From VAZQ01 sp963771845 (GTDB lineage: Bacteria; Pseudomonadota; Alphaproteobacteria; Rhizobiales; Xanthobacteraceae): a stretch of 64,000 nt of DNA. The translations under genes were made by a program, and so were the position numbers. Below are positions 16,624-24,861 of this stretch, one piece after another (the stretch's first letter is position 1; each line of letters opens with the position of its first letter). Under the pieces are notes generated by a model. The model was not told the DNA's origin. It ran no database searches and was given only the letters and a program-made list of their open reading frames with translations. The stretch lies in contig CAVYVC010000017.1 of NCBI GenBank assembly GCA_963771845.1, positions 1-64,000 of the forward strand, written 5' to 3'.

Positions 16624-17850
16624 TTACTCGATCACCTCATCAGCGCGGGCGAGCAGCGTGGGAGGCACGGTGATGCCGAGCGCCTTGGCAGTGGTCAGGT
16701 TTACGACAAGATCGAACTTGTTTGGCTGTTCGACCGGAATATCGGCTGGCTTCGCGCCACGCAGAACTTTGTCCACCACATCGACAGCATGGCTCCACAT
16801 GTTTGGCCAATGCGGTCCAAAGGAGATCAGACCCCCTATTTCGACCGGCTCCCGTACAGTGTACATCGTTGGTATCCGCGCGGTGAGTGCGAAGATATTG
16901 ATGCGTATCCGGTTCACGAAAAAGATCGCGGCGGCTGGGACGTACAACGCCTGTGCGCGTCCCTGGAGCGCTTCGAAAGCGGGAACAATATCCTCTGCTC
17001 GTCGGATTTCGAACGTGGCGGTTTCGAGCGCGAAAGCACGTGCTGCTCCCTGGACTTCATTTGCCTCGAGTGCGGCGAGTGGACTGTCGTCGAACAAGAT
17101 CGATAAGCGGCGCAGATCGGGAATAAGGTCGCGTAAAAGTTCGACCCGCTTACCGGCTGTATCGGCTGCCTGACCCGACAAGCCGGTGATGTTTCCGCCC
17201 GGTCGCGCGAGACTTGCCACAATGCCAGTACCAACCGGATCGCCCGCTGTCGCGAAAACGATTGGAATCACTGATGTTGCCTGCTTGGCAGCCAGCGTGG
17301 GCGGCGTATTGTGTGTGAGTATCAGGTCGACCTTCAGCCGGACGAACTCCGCCGCGATCTCGGCAAATCGCTCGTTGCGTCCCTCGCCCCAGCGATACTC
17401 TATTCTAAGATTACGGCCCTCTGTCCAACCCAACTCACGCAATCTTTGCAGAAAGGCGGCGGTCAGATGGCTTTGCGACGCAGCTGAACCCGCGCCCATG
17501 AGCCCAATCACCGGCACCTTCGGCGTCTGCTGCGCGCTTCCCGCTCCCGGCCACACCACCGCCGCGCCGGCAAGCGGCTTGTCGCCCTGGACGCGGGCGA
17601 AATCGCGATACCACGCCCGGCGCTGCTGGCAGAGCGAGAGCGTGTCCAGCAGGTTCGGGCTCGGGCGGCCGATGCGGCCGTTGCCGGCGGCTCTTACATA
17701 GAGCCGCGCATCCCGGACGCAACGCAGCCTCGCAGCCCGGGAATACGGCGGCACCGGCCTCGGCCTTGCCATCAGCAGGCATTTTTGCCGCATGGTGGGC
17801 GGCGACATCACGGGTCGAGAGCGAGCCTGGTCGCGGATCAACATTTGCAA
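16624..17850 (-). CDS. ABC_sub_bind protein with a replaced N-terminus
   Basis: From about residue 93 on, the 408-residue frame is a complete ABC_sub_bind protein (A-A-V-V-W-P, K-V-P-V-I-G-L-M-G, G-W-T-E-G-R-N-L-R-I-E-Y-R-W, S-V-I-P-I-V-F-A-T, A-R-P-G-G-N-I-T-G, terminal D-E-V-I-E). The first 92 residues (17575-17850) do not belong to the family, and the twin-arginine start is gone. The unrelated DNA partly overlaps a histidine-kinase remnant on the other strand (17741-17938). The export signal is therefore probably lost or altered and the true start is unclear. It may be a pseudogene in function. Confidence 0.75.
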   Translation of the reverse strand: MQMLIRDQARSRPVMSPPTMRQKCLLMARPRPVPPYSRAARLRCVRDARLYVRAAGNGRIGRPSPNLLDTLSLCQQRRAWYRDFARVQGDKPLAGAAVVWPGAGSAQQTPKVPVIGLMGAGSAASQSHLTAAFLQRLRELGWTEGRNLRIEYRWGEGRNERFAEIAAEFVRLKVDLILTHNTPPTLAAKQATSVIPIVFATAGDPVGTGIVASLARPGGNITGLSGQAADTAGKRVELLRDLIPDLRRLSILFDDSPLAALEANEVQGAARAFALETATFEIRRAEDIVPAFEALQGRAQALYVPAAAIFFVNRIRINIFALTARIPTMYTVREPVEIGGLISFGPHWPNMWSHAVDVVDKVLRGAKPADIPVEQPNKFDLVVNLTTAKALGITVPPTLLARADEVIE

Positions 17851-17938
17851 TCCGGCTGCCGAGAATTGTGGACGCTCCGAAAGAAGTGGTGGCTGCCAAT
17901 CCGGCCCACACAGGAGAGGCGGCGCAACATCATTAATA
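17741..17938 (+). pseudogene. 3'-end remnant of a sensor histidine kinase
   Basis: The plus strand reads Y-G-G-T-G-L-G-L-A-I-S-R-H-F-C then M-V-G-G-D-I-T, followed in shifted frames by DNA closely matching the last 200 bases of the intact kinase at 43621-45690 (R-L-P-x-I-V-D-A-P-K-E-V-V-A-A-N-P). An extra G after GACATCAC breaks the frame. The tail repeat follows the stop, as it does after the intact gene. This is a duplicated, decayed 3' module. Confidence 0.8.
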
Positions 17939-17940
17939 GA

Positions 17941-18001
17941 TCTTGCTGCACTGCGTTAATCCGCTAATGGCACGACCCGGAAGCGCTTGGCTGCGTGAAT
18001 T
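17941..18001 (+). repeat. ABC_sub_bind tail repeat, truncated
   Basis: CTTGCTGCACTGCGTTAATC, then ATGGCACGACCCGGAAGCGC and TTGGCTGCGTGAATT. It is broken where it meets the 3' side of the truncated binding-protein gene on the other strand. Confidence 0.7.
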
Positions 18002-18486
18002 GGGACAACTTCTTTGAGAAACTGTAGGCGCTTTTGGGCCAGATCAGGTGCAACAGATGTAAAGCCAGTAATGTTACCTCCGGGTCTTGCAAGACTTGCA
18101 ACCAAATTATTTCCAACTGGGTCAGGATATAGGCCAAAGACTATCGGAATTGTCGTCGTCGCGTCTTTTGCGTAAGGTGCAGTGGTGCCCCCCCACGCGA
18201 CAATCACATCAACCTTTAATGAGACAAGTTCAGCTGCCAAGCTGCGAAAGCGATCAGGAATCTCATTCGGAAAGCGATGTTCAAATCTGATGTTGCTTCC
18301 CTCGACGTAGCCAAGGCTTCTAAATCCTTCAATCACCGCGTTGAAATATGCCCCTTCCTCTTGTGCGCTACCGGCATGCCATAGGACCCCGATGGTCGGA
18401 ATTTTTCCCGCTTGCTGCGCGTAGGCCACGAGCGGCCACGCGACCGCCGCGCCGCCGACTAGCGTGATGAACTCGCGCCTTTTCAT
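17956..18486 (-). pseudogene. Truncated ABC_sub_bind gene fused to the tail repeat
   Basis: A normal N-terminal half with Tat signal (M-K-R-R-E-F-I-T-L-V-G-G-A-A-V-A-W-P), G-Y-V-E-G-S-N-I, T-T-T-I-P-I-V-F-G and A-R-P-G-G-N-I-T-G, running to about residue 163. The rest of the gene is missing. The last residues, A-A-K-R-F-R-V-V-P-L-A-D, are the antisense translation of the tail repeat. At 176 residues against the usual 320 it lacks the second lobe and should not bind ligand. Its ATG overlaps the TGA of the upstream gene, so the two were an operon. Confidence 0.82.
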
Positions 18487-19466
18487 TCGATCACCTCGTC
18501 GGCACGCGCGGTGAACACTGCTGGCAAGGTGATGCCCAGCGCCGTCGCGCTTTTTAGATTGATCGCTAAATAAAAGCGCGACGACTGTAGAATCGGCAAC
18601 TCGGCGGGTTTAGCCCCTTTGGCAATTTGGTCGACAACGTCCGCGACATCACGAAAGAGACCGACCAGATCGACACCATAGCTCATCACCGCTCCCGCTT
18701 CGACGATCTCTCGGAAGGCGCAAATCGAAGGAATCCGCCGTTCGAGCAATAGCCGTCCAATCGTTGTGCGGTCGCGCAGGAATATCGGACCAGACGGGAT
18801 CACGATAGGCTCACCCGGCACATCGGCCATCTGTTCAAAGGCTGCGGCATAATCTGGCGGCTGACCAGTTATCTCAATTGTCCGCGGTTCGAAGTTGAGG
18901 GATTTGGCTGCCACTGCCGCGGCCTCAACCTGATCGCGGGACGAGGCGTCCCAAATGAGCCCAAGGTGACGCGCTTGCGGGAGGGACTCGCGTACCAACT
19001 CGATGCGTTTCGCCGCCAATTCGAGCGGGTGGACGAAGATTCCAGTGATGTTGCCGCCGGGTCGGGCCAGGCTCGCCACATAACCTCTTTCGACAGGATC
19101 GAAGTCTACGGCGAGAAAAACGATCGGTAACGTGCCGGCTGCCGCGCGCGCAGCGCGCAGCGCAGGCTCGTTGCCGGCGGCCATCACAATGTCAGGTTTG
19201 CGCGACGCGAGTTCGTGAAAGCTCGCGTCATAGGCATCAATGCTCGGCGTCTGGATGTATTCGAAAGTGAAATACCTATCCCGATAGCCTAACTCCGCCA
19301 TTCGCTTTCGGAAGGCGACGTAAATCGCCGCATCAGGCGGTTGCCCACCGACAAAGCCGACGCGCAATACCCTCACAGTTTGTTGCGCCCGCACGACAAG
19401 CGGGCAAGTGGCAACAGCGCCGCCAAGCGCGACAATGAATTCACGCCGGCCGATGTGAATTGCCAT
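18483..19466 (-). CDS. ABC_sub_bind family substrate-binding protein
   Basis: A 327-residue family member with G-R-R-E-F-I-V-A-L-G-G-A-V-A-T at the N-terminus (Tat-like), V-L-R-V-G-F-V-G-G, L-P-I-V-F-L-A-V-D, S-L-A-R-P-G-G-N-I-T-G, I-N-L-K-S-A-T-A-L-G-I and the terminal D-E-V-I-E. It is more divergent than its neighbours (A-E-L-G-Y-R-D-R-Y-F-T-F-E-Y replaces the usual E-G-R-N). The stop overlaps the start of the truncated paralogue downstream, giving coupled translation. The ATG lies inside the conserved 5' leader repeat, with GGGAGG just upstream. Confidence 0.9.
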   Translation of the reverse strand: MAIHIGRREFIVALGGAVATCPLVVRAQQTVRVLRVGFVGGQPPDAAIYVAFRKRMAELGYRDRYFTFEYIQTPSIDAYDASFHELASRKPDIVMAAGNEPALRAARAAAGTLPIVFLAVDFDPVERGYVASLARPGGNITGIFVHPLELAAKRIELVRESLPQARHLGLIWDASSRDQVEAAAVAAKSLNFEPRTIEITGQPPDYAAAFEQMADVPGEPIVIPSGPIFLRDRTTIGRLLLERRIPSICAFREIVEAGAVMSYGVDLVGLFRDVADVVDQIAKGAKPAELPILQSSRFYLAINLKSATALGITLPAVFTARADEVIE

Positions 19467-19567
19467 GCGACCCTCCCGTGGGGGTCATGCCCATGCAATG
19501 GAAGAGGACGATATCACGCTTTGATCGTGCCGTCTGCGGCTACTTCACGCTCGGAGGGCAGCCTAAA
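19464..19567 (-). repeat. ABC_sub_bind 5' leader repeat
   Basis: Covers the start codon and leader of the 18483-19466 gene. Plus-strand reading: TTGCCATGCGACCCTCCCGT, GGGGGTCATGCCCATGCAAT, CGATATCACGCTTTGATCGT and GTCTGCGGCTACT. Two related copies lie at 21421-21572 with no gene attached. Confidence 0.65.
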
Positions 19568-19616
19568 ACTCGCGGAAACTCGCAAACCAGTGAATGCGTC
19601 CTAATGCCCGGTTTGG

Positions 19617-19770
19617 GTGTGCGCCGCGCGGCGCTTTCCAGTGGGTGCGAGTCCCACCCGGCAACCGCTCCAGCCGGAAGCAACCGGAGCAGTCATGGAG
19701 GTAACGAAGTGGCTTAAGCCTTTCGACTGTGTTGTTGCTCTCGCAATGCAATAAATGGCAACCCTGATAG
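19617..19770 (+). mobile_element. Possible group II intron 5' fragment
   Basis: Begins GTGTGCGCCGCGCGGCGC (a GUGYG-type 5' end) and contains GTGGGTGCGAGTCCCACCCG and AGCCGGAAGCAACCGGAGCA, segments I associate with domain I of bacterial group II introns. It has no domain V and differs from the pair at 14536 and 21713. The family call is from memory and tentative. Confidence 0.4.
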
Positions 19771-19782
19771 TCTCCTTTGGGT

Positions 19783-19885
19783 CAATAGTTTGCATTACCG
19801 CGCCGCAGCATTTCTGTCCGCTTCACCCCAGTTAGCGGAAGCGGTTCGCGCAGCCAAGCGCTTCCGGGTCGTGCCATAAGCGGCA
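19783..19885 (-). repeat. ABC_sub_bind tail repeat behind the lactonase gene
   Basis: An uninterrupted copy on the minus strand: CTTATGGCACGACCCGGAAG, GCTAACTGGGGTGAAGCGGA, GCGGTAATGCAAACTATTGA. Here it follows the lactonase gene instead of an ABC_sub_bind gene. Confidence 0.7.
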
Positions 19886-19936
19886 TGATTGGCGTTCATC
19901 CCGATTGGAGTCCGCACGTCAACAAGCGACGAGGGG

Positions 19937-21163
19937 TTACACGCCGGCGAAGACGATGGTGCACGGGCTGCTGGTCTTGATGACCTGACCAGTCGGCGTC
20001 AGCATCCCGTTCGCTTGGTTGATCCTGAAGGGCACGATCGTGTCGGTGTTCTGCTGATCGCTGTAGCCCTCGTCGGCGTTGGCCGCATAGAGGATTTTGG
20101 CTGCAGGATCGAGGCAAAAAAAGCGAGGGGACTTCGCGTGGGTCGGCGCCCAGCCCACCGGTGTTAGGGTCCCGTCGCGCCGATCAACGGCAAAAATTGC
20201 GATGCTGTCGTGTCCGCGATTCGAGGCGTGTACGACGCGGCCGGAGGACGCGACGGCGATCTCGGCGCCGGTGTTGTTGGCGGTGTAGCTCGCCGGGATC
20301 GAAGGCAGGATCTGGATCGGCTGCAAGCCGCCCCGCTGCGCATCGAAGCGGTAGGTGGTGATGCTCGAACTGAGTTCGTTGATTACATACGCCAATGGCA
20401 TCTGCGGATGAAACGCAATGTGCCTGGGGCCGTCGCCCGCGCGCGTGGCAACGAAGGGTGGGTCGTTCGGCATGAGTTTTCCGCTCGCCGCGTCGAGGCG
20501 AAAGACGAAGACCCGGTCAAGCCCCTTGTCGGGCACGGCGATGAACCGGCCGCTCGGATCGAAAACAGCATCGTGGGGATGCGAGCTGGCCTGCTGTTTG
20601 CGATCCGGGCCTGGTTCGCCGGGCAGGTTGACCAGATCACTGCGCGGCCCCAAAGTTCCGTCCTTCTCGATCGGCACCACGCCGACCGTGCCGGCGCTGT
20701 AATTGGCGGTGACGATCCAGCGGCCGGTCGGATCGATCGACAGGTGCACGGGGTTCTTGCCGCCACAGGACTGCCGGTTGAGCGCCGTGATGCGCCCGTT
20801 TTGCTTGTCGATCGCATACGCACTGACCTCTTCGAGGTCGGCATGTACCGAATAAAGAAAGCGCTGCGCCCGGTCGAGCGTCAGGAAGGAGGGATTGACG
20901 ATCTCGAGGAGCTGTTCGTGGGTCCACGCGCCCGAGGTCGTGTCCACCCGATAGACGTTGATGCCGCCACCATGCCCTTTGCGCTCCGGGGTGGTGAAGG
21001 CGCCGACATAGGCGAACAGCGCCGTTGCGGGGTTGGCTCGCGGCTGCGCTTCGGCATGTCCTCCACGCAGTAGCCCCGGGCCTGCCACGGCGAGAGCCGC
21101 ACCAGTCTTCAGCACGATGCGCCTGTTGATGTACTTGTCTGCGGCAAGTGATGCTTTTGCCAT
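19937..21163 (-). CDS. Tat-exported lactonase (6-phosphogluconolactonase-like beta-propeller)
   Basis: A 408-residue protein of the PF10282 lactonase family. The N-terminus has a twin-arginine signal (N-R-R-I-V-L-K-T-G-A-A-L-A-V-A-G). The mature part is a seven-bladed propeller with repeating F-L-Y-S-V-H, H-L-S-I-D-P-T-G-R, S-H-P-H-D-A-V-F-D-P-S-G-R, P-R-H-I-A-F-H-P and S-P-R-F-F-C-L-D-P strands. Cytosolic relatives hydrolyse 6-phosphogluconolactone or cyclise muconates. With an export signal, a periplasmic lactone hydrolase is more likely. No sugar genes are adjacent. Start ATG 21163. Confidence 0.9.
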   Translation of the reverse strand: MAKASLAADKYINRRIVLKTGAALAVAGPGLLRGGHAEAQPRANPATALFAYVGAFTTPERKGHGGGINVYRVDTTSGAWTHEQLLEIVNPSFLTLDRAQRFLYSVHADLEEVSAYAIDKQNGRITALNRQSCGGKNPVHLSIDPTGRWIVTANYSAGTVGVVPIEKDGTLGPRSDLVNLPGEPGPDRKQQASSHPHDAVFDPSGRFIAVPDKGLDRVFVFRLDAASGKLMPNDPPFVATRAGDGPRHIAFHPQMPLAYVINELSSSITTYRFDAQRGGLQPIQILPSIPASYTANNTGAEIAVASSGRVVHASNRGHDSIAIFAVDRRDGTLTPVGWAPTHAKSPRFFCLDPAAKILYAANADEGYSDQQNTDTIVPFRINQANGMLTPTGQVIKTSSPCTIVFAGV

Positions 21164-21371
21164 TTTCCCACTCTATCTCCCTTCGAGACCGCGCTTGTTG
21201 GTTTTGGAAAATTTCGGACTACCCATTGACGCAGGTCAAGGGCTTCTGACCATCTCGGACATAAGCGGCGCAACCCTCTGCCGCCGCCTCGAAGCCCCTC
21301 TCAACGTTGGCTCGGATGTGGTACTTTTTTGCCGTCCCTGGCGTGGTCCTGACCGTCGACCCCGAATACGC

Positions 21372-21411
21372 ACAACGATCGGGATTGTCGTGGTCGCTGC
21401 CTTGGCCGCCA
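21372..21411 (-). pseudogene. ABC_sub_bind internal fragment
   Basis: The minus strand reads A-A-K-A-A-T-T-T-I-P-I-V-V, the family's central T-T-T-I-P-I-V motif. No flanking coding sequence of the family is left. Confidence 0.5.
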
Positions 21412-21420
21412 GTCTCCCAC

Positions 21421-21572
21421 GGGCCATGCCCATGCAACGGAGGGAACGATATCACGCTTTTGATTGCCATGTGACCTCCCGTGGGGGTCATGCCCATGCA
21501 ACGGAGGGGACGATACCACGCTTCCATCGCGCGGTCTGCGGCTACTCGTGCTCGAAGGGCAGCCTGCAATGG
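21421..21572 (-). repeat. ABC_sub_bind 5' leader repeat, two tandem copies without gene
   Basis: Two copies of CCCATGCAACGGAGGG(A/G)ACG at about 21429 and 21494, the second preceded by TTGCCATGTGACCTCCCGTG as at 19464. The minus strand still shows GGGAGG and ATG-GCA-ATC, the leader and start of a lost M-A-I-type gene. Confidence 0.6.
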
Positions 21573-21574
21573 TC

Positions 21575-21712
21575 GATTTTGCGCAGCAGCAATTCTGAGC
21601 CGCCCATTTCTCTTGAGGGTCAATTGCACGCATTACCGCGCTGCAGCATTGCTGTCCGCTTTACCCCAGTTAGCGGAATCGATTCGCGCAGCCAAGCGCT
21701 TCCGGGTCGGCC
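21575..21712 (-). repeat. ABC_sub_bind tail repeat, 3' part, split by intron copy 2
   Basis: The minus strand reads GGCCGACCCGGAAGCGCTTG directly after the intron, then TTCCGCTAACTGGGGTAAAG, GCGGTAATGCGTGCAATTGA and CAGAATTGCTGCTGCGC. The missing first part is on the other side of the intron at 22356-22390. Confidence 0.75.
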
Positions 21713-22355
21713 GAGTAGGCCCGGGGAATTTCACCCCGAGCCTCTCACAGATCCGGACTTGACACTCTCGCGTCATCCGGCTCGTGCCACCGCACGAAGG
21801 CTGCCGCCTTCCATTGAATATCGGGTTCCTCCCGTTGCCGGTTGACCCGATCTCAAAGGCGATGACCCACCCCCTTCGCTCCACGGGCATTACCCCGCTT
21901 CAACACTACTACGAGGCAGTCCGCCCCTCTCCGGCGCATCAGTACTTTCGGCCTCGCGGTTGGAGCCGCTTGTGCCTTTTCCCTTAGCATCGCCGGCCAG
22001 GTTCTCACGTTCCGTACAAGAGCCAGATTGAGCTTCGCGCCGCCTCCATGCCGGATGCCGTTTGGGCAGTCTCAGGACATCCCCCAAACTTATCCCAGAG
22101 GAATGGCAACCCCCCGGTTTTGACATCGTCTAATCCGCTTTCGACACGTCATCAGCGGTTCGCTTGCGCTCGCCTCTCTCAATCATACCTGCCGGAATCT
22201 CGTTCCGACTTTTCCGCAACGTTCACCACCATCGCTTTTGACAACAGCAGCTTGCGGTGGCTTGAGATCAACACCTGATTGCCGAACTCGAAGGACCTAC
22301 CTTCATCTCTCGTACAGTTACGCATCGCCGTATGGACCGGCGTTACTCGTGACAC
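21713..22355 (-). mobile_element. Group II intron lacking an RT ORF, copy 2
   Basis: By eye identical to copy 1, at a constant offset of 7177 bases, 643 nt long. Domain V-like hairpin at 21750-21783. It sits inside a tail repeat, which reads ATGGCA before the 5' end and CCGACCCGGAAGCGC after the 3' end where uninterrupted copies read ATGGCACGACCCGGAAGCGC. The repeat is thus the target site. No reverse transcriptase frame. Confidence 0.68.
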
Positions 22356-22390
22356 AATGCCATAACCGGTCGTGAGCAATTGCAGCAACA
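22356..22390 (-). repeat. Tail repeat, 5' part, upstream of intron copy 2
   Basis: The minus strand reads TTGCTGCAATTGCTCACGAC then CGGTTATGGCATT, matching 4561-4592. It follows the stop of the 22411 gene. Confidence 0.72.
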
Positions 22391-22410
22391 TTGCATGCGC
22401 AAAGCCAGAT

Positions 22411-23412
22411 TTATTCGATCACCTCGTCGGCGAGGGCGAGCAGTCTGTCGGGAATTTGGACCCCCAGCGCCTTGGCGGTCTTGAGATTGATGACCAGTTG
22501 GTACTTCGTTGGTGCTTGAACTGGAAGATCAGCAGGCTTCTCCCCCTTGAGAATGCGATCTACGTAACCTGCTGCATGCACGTAGGGCTCAATTGTAGTT
22601 GGCCCATAGGAGATGAGACCGCCACTATGGGCGAAATAGCGGAACGGGTAGATCGCAGGTAACTTGTATCGACCCGCAAGCGTGATTATGAGGTCTCGAT
22701 GCGCTGCCGCAGGGGCACTTCCCGTAACTATCAAACCTCCTGCCGGGAGGCGAGCGAAATCCATAACAGCCTTTTCAATATCACCCGTATTGCGAACTCC
22801 GGTTGGACTGACTTCGACCCCGATTGACTGCGCTGCTGATTGCACTGCACCAAACTGGCCAGCTCCAGTTGTATCAACGTCACGCAACACGATCACTCGC
22901 GTCACTCTCGGTTCAAGAGTTTTGAGAAGCTCCAACCATTTTGCGGCAATGCTGAAATCGAACTGTGTAAATCCGGTCACGTTACCGCCCGGACGTGCGA
23001 GGCTTGTGACGTACCCGGAACCCACTGGGTCAGGCACCTGGGCGAACACTATCGGAATGCTGCGTGTCTGGTTGAGCAACGGGTCCATCGTAGAAGCTGA
23101 GGCAGCCAGGATTACGTCTGGTGCAAGCGCAACCAGCTCCGCCGCACATTGATGGAAGCGGCCGGTGTCTCCGGCTCCCCAGCAGGTTTCTATCTGGACG
23201 TTGCTGGTATTTTTCCACCCCAGGTCCGATAGCGCCTGCACAAACGCGATCAGACGTGCTTGCCCTTCCTTGTCATCTGCGGCCAAGTTCATAAGCACGC
23301 CGATGCGCCTCATGCGCTCGCCCTGTTGCCCGCGCGCCACTCGTGGCCAAGCCACAGCCATGCCGCCGAGCAGGGTGATGAAGTCGCGTCTGTTCAACTG
23401 ATCGAATTGCAT
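22411..23412 (-). CDS. ABC_sub_bind family substrate-binding protein (Tat-exported)
   Basis: A 333-residue family member. Tat signal N-R-R-D-F-I-T-L-L-G-G-M-A-V-A-W-P, then M-R-R-I-G-V-L-M-N, a W-G-A-G-D segment, S-I-P-I-V-F-A-Q, S-L-A-R-P-G-G-N-V-T-G, V-N-T/G-D-I-E-type middle, L-P-A-I-Y-P-F-R-Y-F-A, V-I-N-L-K-T-A-K-A-L-G-V and the terminal D-E-V-I-E. Lone gene without transporter partners. The tail repeat carrying intron copy 2 starts 20 bases after its stop. Confidence 0.93.
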   Translation of the reverse strand: MQFDQLNRRDFITLLGGMAVAWPRVARGQQGERMRRIGVLMNLAADDKEGQARLIAFVQALSDLGWKNTSNVQIETCWGAGDTGRFHQCAAELVALAPDVILAASASTMDPLLNQTRSIPIVFAQVPDPVGSGYVTSLARPGGNVTGFTQFDFSIAAKWLELLKTLEPRVTRVIVLRDVDTTGAGQFGAVQSAAQSIGVEVSPTGVRNTGDIEKAVMDFARLPAGGLIVTGSAPAAAHRDLIITLAGRYKLPAIYPFRYFAHSGGLISYGPTTIEPYVHAAGYVDRILKGEKPADLPVQAPTKYQLVINLKTAKALGVQIPDRLLALADEVIE

Positions 23413-23853
23413 TTGGTCCCCCTACCGAGGCCCGGACTACGCACAACGGGAGAGGATATCGAATTGGGAACGCAGAGTCAGCGCGGTGAGAGGGCGACGG
23501 CCTGGCTCTATCCGGCCATGCCCTATCGAGACCCAAGTCGATTTCGCTCCGAAGCATCCCGAAAGTCGATTATTTTTGTCAGTCCACCCACACGCGCTTG
23601 GTGGATCATGGCGGCGCCGTTCAGATCACTGCGTAACGGCGACATCACAAAAACTTTGGTTTATGAATTTTCATCGGAGCGTGGCGACAAGCCTCCTTTA
23701 CGAGCGCAGCCGTAGTCTTCGCATAGATAGGAAAGATCGCCCTCGCACGGATAGTTCGTGATTGGGCAAAGGAATAGTTGCCTGCTGGGGCGCAAGTGCA
23801 AAGCGGGCCTGATCTTTTGCGTTGGGGCCATGATCTCCTCCGGTCTATTGCGG
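23413..23853. other. Intergenic stretch, nothing supported
   Basis: Convincing coding frames, hairpins and repeats are absent. It separates two minus-strand genes. Confidence 0.4.
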
Positions 23854-24693
23854 TCACAGAAATCGAGATGTGCGGGGAATGCTGCGAGGTGCTATGCGGT
23901 CCACATGCTCGCCAATTAAACGACCGACCTCGCCTGCGTGAGTAGTAATCATGAAATGCGCTGCGCCGTCGATGGTGGCCAGGGCGGCTCGGTTCATGCA
24001 CTCAAAGAGGAGCTCGTTAGCGCGTTGCATCGCCGGATGACTTGCTCCGCCCCTAAGCACGAGGGTTGGGATTTTGATTGTGGCCAGCGCTGCTGCCGAC
24101 AGCGGGAAACCATACGCACTCGCCCAGTCAAGAATGTTGACCGCCGTTGTCTCCACTGCATAGGCGCGAACACGCGGCGGCCAGGAGGCGAACGTACCAA
24201 CACCACCGTAGAAGTCGATCATGGCCGCGATCGCTTCGGCGTCTCCACCCTCAAAGGCGGCAAAATAAGCATCCGTCATCCGACGGAATTCGCGATAGTG
24301 CTGTTGCTCTCCCCTTTCTCGCAACAACTCTGCTGCCGGCGCCTCGATGATCACAAGGCTAGCCAGGCGCACCTGGTTGCGTAGTGCAACCGCGAGCGCG
24401 ACCAAGCCACCAAAGGAATGGCCGACCAGATGGACATGGCCCCCACTTGCCCTTTGAATGACCCACTCCACCACATCGACCTCATGGGAGATGGAGGTAT
24501 CGTTTATGGTGCGGCGTTCAGCGGTTCCGCCGTATCCGAGCAGGCTTGTGGTCACACAGCGAAGCCGGTTATCCCACGCCGAGATCAAAGGCCACCACGC
24601 AGCACCGGTGCTGCACGATCCTGGCACAAGCACAACGGTCGCTCCGGATCCGCACACTTCGTAGTCGATGCGCTCAAGCAATTCCTGGGTCAT
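23854..24693 (-). CDS. Alpha/beta hydrolase
   Basis: A 279-residue single-domain hydrolase. Oxyanion region V-L-V-P-G-S, nucleophile elbow G-H-S-F-G-G with Ser93, and a late catalytic His in D-G-A-A-H-F-M. A helical cap lies between about residues 125 and 205. No signal peptide, so cytoplasmic. The family covers esterases, C-C bond hydrolases and dehalogenases; sequence alone does not tell which. It precedes the tautomerase gene on the same strand with a gap, so a shared catabolic role is possible but unproven. Confidence 0.9.
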   Translation of the reverse strand: MTQELLERIDYEVCGSGATVVLVPGSCSTGAAWWPLISAWDNRLRCVTTSLLGYGGTAERRTINDTSISHEVDVVEWVIQRASGGHVHLVGHSFGGLVALAVALRNQVRLASLVIIEAPAAELLRERGEQQHYREFRRMTDAYFAAFEGGDAEAIAAMIDFYGGVGTFASWPPRVRAYAVETTAVNILDWASAYGFPLSAAALATIKIPTLVLRGGASHPAMQRANELLFECMNRAALATIDGAAHFMITTHAGEVGRLIGEHVDRIAPRSIPRTSRFL

Positions 24694-24861
24694 GACGTCA
24701 ATCTTTGATGCTCCCGTCCGGATGCGTCAGCGCACCGCGGCGTATCTATCGCCGACCCCACGCTCGGTCCATGCAGGTGGCTCGTGGCGGCCCCGCGCGC
24801 GTGTGTAGCTGGCATCGCTGTCGGGGCTATTCCTTTCCAGCGATGCCAGGCCGATGGCTTG

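Noticed and set aside
21219..21629. A 136-residue minus-strand ORF
   Set aside because: It runs through two leader repeats and an ABC_sub_bind fragment, so it is a mosaic of remnants.
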